A stretch of 64,000 nt of DNA from Phallusia mammillata (lineage: Eukaryota > Chordata > Ascidiacea > Phlebobranchia > Ascidiidae): positions 124,001-188,000 of the forward strand of contig QLIY01000123.1 in NCBI GenBank assembly GCA_003260075.1. Reading direction: 5' to 3'. Shown here one piece after another: positions 39,701 through 52,100 of this stretch. Each line of letters opens with the position of its first letter. Positions within the stretch are counted from its first letter, which is position 1. The notes beneath the pieces are model-generated. The model was given only the letters and a program-made list of their open reading frames with translations. It did not search any database and had not been told where the DNA came from. A program made the translations under genes and the position numbers.

Positions 39701-42700
39701 ATTATCAAATTGCCTTCTGTAATTTGTGCTTATTATTTGTCTTCTAAAAGGATGCAACGCAAGATTGGCTTCCCCGAAGGGCGGTGGCTTCAGATGTACC
39801 AAGAACAATCGGGTTAATTCTGTATGTACTTGGTTTTGTCCTACTGGAACTACAATAAACGGACGAAAAACAACAACTTGCCGAACAGACCGAACATGGA
39901 GCAGCAGAACGCCACCGAAATGCATTAAGCCAAAAAGTCAGTTCTGTATTCTTTGTTTTGCTTATTCAAATAAAATATAAAAATAAGTTGTTGATAAATA
40001 TTTTGAACTGGTTGGCATGAAAACGCAATTAATGTAAATACTTTGGTACATGAAACTATAAAAGGAAATGTTTAATTAACACAAGCATGAAGCTTTCTTA
40101 GAATAATTCGTAAAAAAAACATATTTAAAAAAATTAGGATTCTTTTTGAATAAGGAACTGAAAATGCCAGTTAGGCGAAGAAAATGTATTTTATGTGAAT
40201 TCATTGACTAATCTTGTCACAAGTACAATATTTTCCTCAGTAAAAAAAATTAAGATTATTTCTTATTCAAATAGAATCAATAAGCAAGTCATTAATATTA
40301 ATTAATCGCAAATAAAGATTTTTTTAAAATTTTTGTGGTGGGAATTAAACTTTAATGTGACAAGACAGTAAAGGCAACAGTTTTTTATCACTTTTTTAAT
40401 TAAACCTCTATTTTGGGCAATTTTAAAGATCTCATAAACTATTTTTATATCTCCATGCAGAAGTAATACCGAAAACGAGTGACGATAATGGAGAATATAT
40501 CGACGGAATATTCAAGGAATATATTTGTCCTGAACTCAGCCCACCAACCAATGGAAAAATATCTTGTTCTTTTGGTCGGACCAGGGGTTCGGTGTGTACG
40601 TCAACATGTAACGTGTAAGTATTTTCAGTGTTTTAAACAATCTGTACTCCGCTTTAAAGGAAAGTGTTCGAAATTTAATAATCTTGTCATCCCATAGTTC
40701 GGCTAATGCCATTTTTTTAAAGTAAGAAATAAACAAAAAGATAATTAAAGCGATGGGAATGTTTAAGTAATTATAGTTGTGGTTTCATTTGTAGTATTTC
40801 ATACACTATGAGCTTGGTTTGAAAATATTCTCTAATAATAATGTTTTATAAATAGTTTGGAACTGGTAACCTTTTTATTGCTTAAAGGTAGTTGTTACAA
40901 TTTTTTAATTGGTTACAATTTTTTAGTGGTTACAATCCTCTTCTGCCTGCTCTGACCCAACGACAGTGTCGCTCTGATGGTCGGTGGACCAATAGGGAAA
41001 CTGTATGCAGAAGTAAGTCAAAATTCTGAAAAGCTTTCATGATGTTAAGTTTTCTTTTAGGTTAGGTCGTTTAAAGGTTCAGTTTTTTCATGTCAGCCTG
41101 AAAATGTAAAATGTATTTAACGCGATTTGTTAAATATATTTTTGCGCGCTTTCCTTTAATTTTGTCATTATAAGTTACCTTTATTTAACAGTTGTAACAA
41201 ATTTTGTTTTATTTTTCTGCAATTTTCTTTAATCTTAAATATCATCGTCAATACATAAGTTATTCCCCGTTTGTTTGATTTTTTGTTGAGTTATATTTTA
41301 TCTTTCTCGATTTTTCTTTAATCTGAAATATCCTGTCAATACATTTTTAGTTATTTTTTTTTCATTTGCGCACTTTCCTTTAATCCCAAAAAAACGCTTC
41401 CTTTCCCTTTAACTTGCCTTTCAACTTTAACCTTTACCCTTGCAGTCATAACCTGTCCGACGCCTCCAATCAGCCGAAGACTGGTGATGGATTGTGACAA
41501 AAAATACACAATCGGTTCAACATGCGAAATATCATGCCCTGAAACTCTCACCCTCACTGGTGTAAATCGAGTCGAATGTGGTGCCAATGGTTCGTGGTCT
41601 GCCCCGCTACCTACCTGCGAAAGTAAGGGACCATTTTTAATTCAGTTGTTTTTTAGCCTGTTGTCATTTAGAACTAGGTTATTCTGTATATTTTTAGTCT
41701 TTTGTAAAATCATTCCTTTTTGTCGAATTAAAAGTCTGATTTTTTTAGATGGAAATTAGTTCGAATTAAATTTTATTTTTTGATGCATGTTTATAGTGAA
41801 TCACTTTTAATCGAAAAAAATGTTAAATCGAGTGTTTTTGTCAGGGATACGAGTATAATCGAGTACTTGTCACCAGAGACGCTAGTAAAGTCGAGTCATT
41901 TTGTTGAATTGACGAGTTATATTTCGAGTATTTCTTGTCAATAGCAGGGTCTTAATAGAGTATTTTTAGTAATAAATTAGAGTTTTTTTTTGTATTCGAG
42001 TCATACTGTATATTTACATTAGAAACCCGATTCAACATCGAGTAAGCTACTCTACTACTCGATTATGAGTCTATTACTCGTTAGTAGGTCTGCTATTCGA
42101 TTAAAGGTATACTACTCGTTAATAGGTCTGCTATTCGATTAAAGGTCTACTACTCGTTAATAGGTTTATGTGTCTACTACACTACTATTCGATTATATGT
42201 CTACTATTCGTTAATAGGTTTATGTGTCTACTACACTACTATTCGATTATAGGTCTACTATTCGTTAATAGGTTTATAGGTCTGCCACCCTACTATTCGA
42301 TTATAGGTCTATTACTAATAGGTCGTTAATTCTAAACCCTGTACTCGTTTAAAACCATTAGTTTTGTTGATTTTTGTAGAGAGGGGCTGCCAGGCTTGGC
42401 CTCGCATTGGAGCGAATGTTCTCGAAGAATGTCGCGAAATCACTTCGCCGTCAGAGGGCGCTGAGTGTGAGTATTCATGCGAAACCGGGTTCGCATTGCA
42501 AGGAGAAGCAACAAGCACTTGTACCAACGATGTCTGGTCGAATAACGCACCAACCTGCCAATGTAAGTGTTCGGAACTTTCCAGAACAGGACGTTTCCTT
42601 CGAATCTGGGCATATTTAAGTATTAAGTGAAAAATTTGAGTTAGTACTTTTACTAACGAGCCTAAAATGAAAAATATAATATGTACAAAAAGTACAATAG

Positions 42701-45700
42701 TTTTTCTAGTCCAAGTAGTAAATTTCACTTCAATTAAACTATGACTTAAATTCATAAAGGGTTACCAAAACTAAAACCACCAAAAATTGTTAACACTAAA
42801 ACTGAAATAAAGTCTTGTAACTAGCAACTATTGCAGTTTAGGTTACAAAAATGTTGTAAATCTTGCTTTTACGTAGCCATTCGTTGTACGCCCACCATGA
42901 GCCAACCAGCATTTGGTGTCGTTCGTTGTTCGAACTCAAACCGTTACAAATCCAAATGCACGTTCAACTGCAACAACAACTACGTTCTGATTGGTTCAAA
43001 ATCGGTCACGTGCGGCATGACTGGAAAGTGGAGCTCAGGGGCGCCCACTTGTGAAAGTAAGTTACAAATTAAGCCAAAAAAATACGAATTATGAAAAAAA
43101 AATAAAGCTTGTCAGGAAAAAAGTAAATGAGAAAATTCCGTTTACGTGTTTTTTTTACTATAGTTTTTGACGTGAAAATGTGTTTGATTACTAACTTTAA
43201 CCATGTAACCATAAAAACATTTACCTAATAGTCATGTTTTTTCCCCAAATGTTCAATTCTCTGTTGAATTCAACCTAATTTAGGAGGTGCTACTTAATAA
43301 AGCCTCAGTTTGTTAATTTGACGTAAAACTAGCAAAAAAGGCGAATTAAAAAAACATAATTTTTCATGTATTAATTTCCAGGAATCACTTGTCCTCCTAT
43401 CACCAATTTTAACAGAGGTTCTTATTCGTGCAATCGGGGCAGAGACATCAACAGCGTATGCTCGTTCCGTTGTAACTCTGGATTCGGTTTGGGAATCGGT
43501 TCCACGAGTCGGGTAAGATCGCTGTAGCGAATTCAACGCTTCCACGCATTTTTTACCTTCAAAGTAAAACCTATTGTGCACATTTTTTTTATGAAAACTG
43601 AAACCGTTACAGCTTCGCAGAAATCGCTGTAGCGAATTTAACTCTTCAAAGTTGTTTTAACTTTAAAGCAAAACCTATTGTAAAAAGATAGTTTTTCAAA
43701 AAAACGTTACCTCAACGCAGAAATCGCTGTAGCGAATTCACCGCTCCTAGGCCTTTTTAAAGGAAACCCTATTGTGCAGAATTTTCCAAAAATTCACAGT
43801 CAACTCAGAGATCGCTATATAGGATTGAGCGCTTCTAAAGCTATTTTTTTTCAGACATAAATCGGCTTTTGTTATCAAAAAAATGGTATCTTTTGTCGGG
43901 TTTTAAATCGTATACAACCCTTTACTATATATTTTGTATTGTACAGCAACGTAACAATGCTAAATCTCACCATAAACCTACACTAACCCAACATTGTATT
44001 GTGATTTTAAAGATTTCCTGCAAGGCACCAACCAAGATTGATAACAGTCGCGAATTCCAAGGTCGCTGGAGTGGAAAAATACCCACATGTGAAGGTAAGT
44101 TGTATGTGGTCATTTTTTAATGTTCACAAGATTGTGGGTTGGAATCCCATCTTAGCCTCTAGTGTTTTCCTCGAAGCAAGAAGCTAATGCTACTTTGTTT
44201 CATAATTGGAAAAGTAAATGAGATTTATAAAACACTATCATAAAAAACATAATAATAATTAATAAAAAATGGTACATTTTTGCACTTTAAAAAACACCAT
44301 CATAAAAAACATAATAATAATTAATCAAAAAATGGTATATTTTTTGCGTATTATTTATATGTTTAACAGTGCTATAAGGTATAAAAAACGCGTTTTGAAT
44401 TCTTTGAAATATATTCCTAAGCAAAACTTCTAACTCCGTAAATTTAACTGTACATATTAAATTCGACATGCTAAAATATCAGTAAGCAACATTTTGCAAA
44501 ACTATTGGTTAAAAAAACGGATAACTTTACATTTGAAAATTTTAAAGAGGTTAACCATAGAAATAAATGATCGGTAGCCTTTCCTAACTACCAAAACGCG
44601 TGCTCTTGGCCTTAATTAAAGTCATTTCGCTCAATAAACCTTCCAGCCAAAACGTTTCTTATTTCAACTTTTCGCACCAAATAAGGAAATTCAATTCTTC
44701 GTATGCGTAATTACACGTTTTCATAACATTCCAATTGGCGACTGGACCTCGTAAAATCGTGTACTAGAAACCACGCTTACCTATGCAGTCGACACGATAA
44801 ACGTCCACGAGCTGGCCACGATCCATACTGAGGGGATAAGGCACACCCCCAATGACGTAATCATGACATGACCTATAAATTTTTTGAATTTCTTGCTGGT
44901 TGGAGTGCATGTTTGGTGCAGACAAATTCGCCGAAATTTAGTGTGTTTTTTGCTGATTTCGTGAAACGAGTTCACTATGTGTTATAGTATTGTGTACTGT
45001 TAGTGTGGGAAACGACGTTTTTTTGCTTTGAACATATATTTTTGATGCATACGACCTTAAGGCATTTTATTACAATATTATTTGCGTAAATGGAAAACCT
45101 AAGACATGACGTCACTTTCTGTGTGATGACCTAATAATTTTGTTTGTAAGTTTTTCTGCAAATATCAAATTTGCAAGTTGACCACTCATATTTTTTATGC
45201 ATACGACCTCAAAGCATTTTATTATATTATATTTTGCGTTTTTTTATAAGTAAATGGAAAACCTTAGACACGACGTCACTTTCTGTGTGATGACGTCATA
45301 TTTTTGTGATGACGTAATAATATTTTTTAAAATTGTTTTATAAAGTTTTTCAACAAACATCAAATTTGCAAGTTGACCCCTCATTACCCCAAAACCATTT
45401 TTTGTGCAGTGATCCGTTGCAGTCCGCTCAAGCTTGACGATAACGTGTCACGTGTGTGTAGCAAGAACGACTACAGGGCATTGGGAAGTGTATGCAGGTT
45501 TCGATGTGCTTCAGGATATAGAATTGCTGGTAGATCAGCGGCCACATGTAACCTAGGAGCCAGTGGTAGAGCCCTTGGTCGCTGGTCTAATATTATCCCA
45601 AAATGCGTCAGTAAGTACTGTGTGCATTTGTGGACGTTTTTGAACTTTGTTTAGTGATTTAAACAGTTTTGAATAGTCTGTAGAGGAAAATCGGAGCCCA

Positions 45701-46122
45701 TACTTGTATGTTTTTCTTGGCGGTTTATTATTTCGTATTTGTACACCATGGTTATGTACCTAATTTTCCAATTATCATACGAAAATTGTAAGTTAATGCA
45801 AATATTGTAATTTAAATGACCTCTGAATGATAAATCTTTTTTGTGCGTTCGACTTAAACGTTTTCAATCTGTTTTATTTTACATTTTATATATTTGCAAT
45901 AACACTGTATTTTTATATTGTTTAACTAAAATGTGGTTTTCATGTTAGGAAATAAAAGTTTTAAGAGATTCGAAAAATCGTTGTAGAACGTTAAATCGTT
46001 TTTTGTTTAAAAACTTCATGCATATATTACTTCAATAAGTCAATACTTTCTTAGAGCGTTTTCAAAGCTAACCGTTACTTTTTTTGATCTCTTAACAAAG
46101 ATATTCTAAAGTTGAATTACAT

Positions 46123-46189
<67 letters not shown>

Positions 46190-49100
46190 CATGGTGAAGT
46201 GACATGTACGGACGAATTGTACGCCGGTTCGGTGTGTACCGCGCAATGTGACCATGGTTACGAGGTAATCGGTAAAGAAGAAGTGACGTGTAACAACGAC
46301 GGAAGATGGAATCGAAGACTTCCCATATGCAAACGTGAGTTCAGGCAATATTCTGCTATTTTTTGTGTGTTTTTGGTAATTTTGTACAAATTGTTGTGTG
46401 AGTTTAAATTAAATGTAGTTGATGGATTAAGAATTCTTGATAGGATAGAAGTAATTGGCTTAACTTTTATTAAATGCACATGACATAAGAGTCGGTGTTG
46501 AGCAAAAGTACTATAAAACTGAATAGCCCCATACAACTTGACTCTCAATATCAATACTTTGGTGCAGTGGTTCCCAACCTTTTGACGAATTCCTCCCTTA
46601 ATAATTCACACATTTTTATTCCTCCATAGCATAATACATAGTAGATGCTAAACCATACAAAGATCATTTTAAATTGAAACTTTTATCAACTTCACAGGTT
46701 ATATTCACATAGCATAAGTGTATATTTACAAATCACGTGAACAAATTAAGGTTAATTCCTCCCCTCAAGTTTTAAAATTCCTCCCCGCTTGGGAACCGCT
46801 GCTTTAAAATTTTGCTCTAAACGACTACTTCACCCAATTAATCGTAACTGTAGACTTGTTATTGGTGTACATGTTTAACAAAGATTTTTTATAGTTTAAT
46901 TTTCCCCTTTTTTCAGTTGTCATTTGCAAAGCTCCATCACGTCCCACACAAGAACATTTTATTTATGAATGTGGAAAATCCATAAGGGATCCAAGATTCA
47001 ACAACTTTTTCGTCGACTTTGAATGTCCACTTTCCTGCAGGTAACGTTTTATATTTCACTTGCATTGCACACTATCTGTTTCACCCTGATTTGCAAAGTA
47101 TAAGCTACCAGCAGGTATTAAAGCAAACCTATGTTTATTCCCTGTATCTATAAACCTATCATACAGAACGAACAGGCCACTTTGCAAATTGTTGTGAGTA
47201 CATATAAATTGGATAAGACCTAAGTCATTTTTTTCATGCAATAAAAAATATAGTCAGTGATTCAGTTGGCATTAATGCTTTTAAGTGCCTTATTTTTCAA
47301 CGTTTTAAATTGTTGTAAATATTTTTCGCTAACTTGACAGGAAAAATGACAGACTAAAAACTGAATAAAATCGGTTAATTTAATTTTTTTTATTTATCTC
47401 AATTCTGATTCCTAGTTAGTTACTCTTTAAGACTGTACAAAGTACACCAAAAAATTCAATTCAATTTATTTATATTTTTGTAGCAAAATCAAAGTTTTAA
47501 TTTCACTCATTTTTCTTTAGTGCTGGTTTCACAATTACTGGAGGCAGTTCTGCCACTTGCGGCGACAAAGGGGAATGGGAAACGTCATCACAGATCGTGT
47601 GCGAAGGTAATGGAGCTCGGTCACGACTTTAAGGGTTAATGAAGGTCATGACCTACAATGCCGCAAAAGGTTAATGACGGTCACGAATTAACCATAAGTA
47701 AAGTGCATAGCCTTGTCTGTCTCAAAGACGTAACGTCATCGTAAAAGGTTACTGCGGGCCTGACTCAAAGCCTTGCAATTTAATAATTGAATACTGAATT
47801 TAAAACGCATTGCTCTTTTTTGCATTTTTAAGGCATTGAGATATACAGATATAGTACTGCATAAAAATTGCATTTTTCATTGTTTTTGTTTTATTAGGGC
47901 TTTGCAAAAACGCAAAAAATAGTGCTATAAAAATCGTTTTTATGCATTTTTGGTGCTTGGCGATATACAGGTAAAATACAGCATTTAATCAATGCGGCAT
48001 TAATCGTTTTTGTGTATTTTTCTGGGAGGGGGGCTTTGCAATACATGCATGAAATACTACATAAAGGCCTTGCAAAGTACATAAAAAATACTGCATTTAA
48101 AAAAATGCATTAATTACTTCTAACCATTTTTGGAAACCTTGCAGCATACGTATGGAATTCTGGTTTTAAAAAAACAATATATAGAATTTCTGGTTTTTAA
48201 AAACAATAAACATTCTAAACATTTTTGGAAGGCCTAAGAATATGCTGGCCTTGCAATATATAGATAAAATATTCCTTTACGATTAGTCGTTTTTGTGCAA
48301 TTTGAGGTGTCTTGCAACATATTAAAGAAATGCTGCATGTAAAAACATTGGAGACCTTCTAAAATGTGCACTTTTTTACCCAGACACCAACGAATGTGAT
48401 TTCTCCAACGGTGGTTGCGACCAAGATTGTGCAAACGTATATGGAAGTTTTATGTGCTCCTGTGACGAAAATTATCAACTCCAATCCGACGGAAAGACTT
48501 GCAAATGTAAGCCGTACTTTCAATTCTTACGACCTGACTTTGCTTGTGATCCAATACCAGCGGTTTTTGTACTTTTTAAGCTTGTGGCTTACGAACTGTG
48601 TTTTTGTTGCAGACTTTCAGGTTAAAATTTTTGTCATTATGACATAATAGAATACAAAAATCTACGGCTTAAAACCCAATTTAAAGTTATAAACTTAAAG
48701 TAATATACATTTTTTTAATCTTGTTTTTATTTTACACAGTAATCGTTTGTCCTGATCTGACTCCGGATCCACAGCGCATTCTAGTGTGCACCAACGCATT
48801 TTCGATCGGTTCCGTTTGTCTGATCACGTGTGTTGCTGGTTACGAGCCACGCGATGGCGCATCAGAGCTCACATGTAGTGAAGATGGTTCCTGGGATCAA
48901 GCACAAGCTACTTGCCAAAGTAAGTCAAGCATTGTGAAAATAACAAACGATTAGCATTTAACAAACATAGGGCGAGATGACTTTTTGGGTGGTCCACAGG
49001 ACGTTAATTATATTTAGTGATAAACTGAAATTATTTGAATATAAGTTATTGAATATTCAGTACAAACAAAACTTATCCAAGTTATTGAGCATTTATTGTT

Positions 49101-52100
49101 AGCTGTCAGTTATTTGATATCACTCCTCGAAATTCTGTATTGAGGGAATACATTTCAAGTCAATATGCTTGTTGTGGATGCTTTCTTTATGCTTACTTAG
49201 CTTCAGGGTTTATACATGTTCATAGTTCAAAAACAGAAGTTGCTTTTTTATGAAATTTATTCAAAAATGTCCGTTTTTGCTTTGTCTAAAATTCCTTTTG
49301 TTTTCTGCAGGAGTAAATTGCCCTAGCTTGCGGGCGCCCTTTAACGGCCAGATAATTTGTGGTGACCAATATCGATACGAGTCTATATGTATGAGCACCT
49401 GCTATGAGGGATATGAGATGATTGGAGAAGAAATAACCACTTGCAGTCACGATAAGACTTGGACGAACGCCGTGCCCAAGTGCAGAAGTAAGTTTTTTTG
49501 GCATTTTATGATCGAAGGATCGTGGGTTCGAATCCCAGTCTGGACTTTTAAACAAAAAGTGTTTCAAACTGTTTTATGTTGTGATTATTGGTTAGATATG
49601 TCGTAGTGGTGAACACTGACGTGATTTTTATGACGTCGGGTTGCATAAATATATATGAAGTCATCAAATGTTTTCGAAATTTAAAACTGGGGGGGGGGGC
49701 TTTATTTTCAATTCTTTTATTTTTATTTTTTTTTTAAATTTTTATTTTTAAAAACGCTACTTTATTACTTAGTGACGGAATTGTTTTCTTTACGTTGTTT
49801 GGTTCCCAAACAAGTTGTTATGTTTACATACACCGAGGGCCGTTTTGCGTGCGTAGTATTTCTATTAATCCAATATATCGGCTATAGCCAGGGTTGCCAT
49901 CGACTTGAAACCAAAAATAAGGACAACGGGGGGGGGGATTACAAAAAAAGCTTATCCAAGTTATTGGCTATTTATTGTTAGCTGTCAGTTGTTTGACTCC
50001 TCGAAATTATGTTTTGAAGGAATGTATTTCAATCCAATATGCTTGTTGTGGGTGCTTTCTTAAACCTTACTTAACAATGGACTGGTCCACGATATTCATT
50101 TAACTGAACTGGTTATCCATGACTTGAAACGAGTTGAGAACCACTGCTCTATGGAAATGCATGGGAGACTGGCTAATTCCGTAAAACGCCTCTTATATAG
50201 GCCTGATGTATTATGACTTATGTATAAGTTTGCCTTAGTCGCTGGTCAGCATGGACGCTTTAGGGCTTAAACATGTTCATAGTTCAAAAATAGAAGTTAA
50301 GTTTTTGCAGAACTTATTCAAAAATGTGTTTTTTGCTTTGTAAAATTTCTTTTGTTTTCTGCAGGAGTAAATTGCCCTAGCTTGCGGGCGCTCTTTAACG
50401 GCCAGATAATTTGTGGTGACCAATTTCGATACGAGTCTATATGTATGAGCACCTGCTATGAGGGATATGAGATGATTGGAGAAGAAATAACCACTTGCAG
50501 TCACGATAAGACTTGGACGAACGCCGTGCCCAAGTGCAGAAGTAAGTTTTTTTGGCATTTTATGATCGAAGGATCGTGGGTTCGAATCCCAGTCTGGACT
50601 TTTAAACAAAAAGTGTTTCAAACTGTTTTATGTTGTGATTATTGGTTAGATATGTCGTAGTGGTGAACACTGACGTGATTTTTATGACGTCGGGTTGCAT
50701 AAATATATATGAAGTCATCAAATGTTTTCGAAATTTAAAACTTTTAACACCTAAAACAAAATGAAACAAAATTTAACGGTTTTAAATGTTTTATTTTCAA
50801 TCTTATTATTTTTTTTTTTAAATGTTAAGCTACTTTATTAGTTAATGTCGGAATTGTTTTCTTTACGTTGTTTGGTTCCCAAACAAGTTGTTATGTTTAC
50901 ATACACCGAGGGCCGTTTTGCGTGCGTAGTATTTCTATTAATCCAATATATCGGCTATAGCCAGGGTTGCCATCGACTTGAAACCAAAAATAAGGACAAC
51001 CGAAAAAATCAAATTTTCATACGAAACAAAGCAAGCGTTTGTGAACAAATCTTTGCATTTATACGAGCCATGACATATCATATGCAATATTTTGCCCAGA
51101 AACAATCTGTTCCAGCAACCCCTTGTTCGTAGAAAATGTTTCGTGCATCTCACAACAGCTCAGGGCTTGGTTTACTTTTACTTGTAGCAGGGATTTGACT
51201 CATAATTGTTGAAAATAAGACAAAAGAAGGACTCAAGTAAAATATAAGCACATTTCTTAGAAATAGGGACAATGAACTTTTCTAAGACATAGCCCTTCAA
51301 AATAAGGACAAATCTTAGAAATAAGGACGGTATGGCAACCCTGCTTATAGCTCTAAAAAGACTTTAAATTTACCAATATAACAAATTGTATAATATCTGC
51401 AGAAATCCAATGCCCTGCCAGCCAGACTTCACTGCAGAACGGTCGAGCTTCATGCAATGAAGGAAACTTTTTCCAATCCGTCTGTCGTTATTTCTGTAAT
51501 GCCGGTTACAAATATGTCGGCATCCCAGCTAATGCATTCGTTATTCCCATTGCAACATGTGGCAGTGACGCAGCATGGAGCTCCGAGGCGCCCACTTGTG
51601 AGAAGGTTGCTTGTGACCCAGCAGCCGATATAATGGGAACTGTAAGTGCTTTAGTTCATAAAAGTAAAAATGTTCGCTTTTTTAGGCTTGTTTTGTTTTA
51701 TAAAAGTTGCAGTCTTTGTAAGTTTTTTTGTACTTAACGTAACATAACTCATAATACTTTATAAGTCAAAAAATTATAAGTTTTATGTGTTATAGCAACG
51801 CCCAAATGGAGACATCACATGCACGGAAGGCAACCTTTTTGAGTCGACCTGCTCGATCACGTGTCCAACAGGCTACGATCTGATTGGTCCAGCCCGAACC
51901 ACATGCAACCACAATCGTGCATGGTCACAAATTCTCGGACATTGCGAAAGTAAGCGAACGACGAGGGTTTAAAAGTGACTGGTGTCATCCGCAATTATGA
52001 CGTAGCAACATTGTGACGTCACACACCTCCAATGTAACCTGTGACGTCATACATTACCCCGAAAAATATACTTCAAATTTTGTTTACATTTGTACGTGCG

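Larger units (their letters stand above)
37329..39750 (+). other. intron 5 with transposon remnants
   Basis: Holds a third GTTGTAAG-CGGGC element (37486-37786), a foldback relative (38690-38800) and a complete hAT-like MITE (39422-39639). No exon was recognised between the LU domain and the first CCP. Confidence 0.6.

Noticed and set aside
42040-42330. CRISPR-like array
   Set aside because: Units are degenerate and contiguous without unique spacers, inside a eukaryotic intron.
46106-46348. Minus-strand proline-rich open frame
   Set aside because: It is the antisense reading of the G66 run and of the CCP8 exon on the plus strand.
48384-48919. Selectin gene
   Set aside because: EGF plus six-cysteine CCPs suggests one, but no C-type lectin domain precedes the EGF, and nine CCPs and an LU domain lie upstream.
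49505-49545. tRNA gene or SINE near GTGGGTTCGAATCCCA (also at 50560)
   Set aside because: Only a B-box/T-arm-like segment is present, with no A box or acceptor pairing. It is at most a truncated SINE tail.
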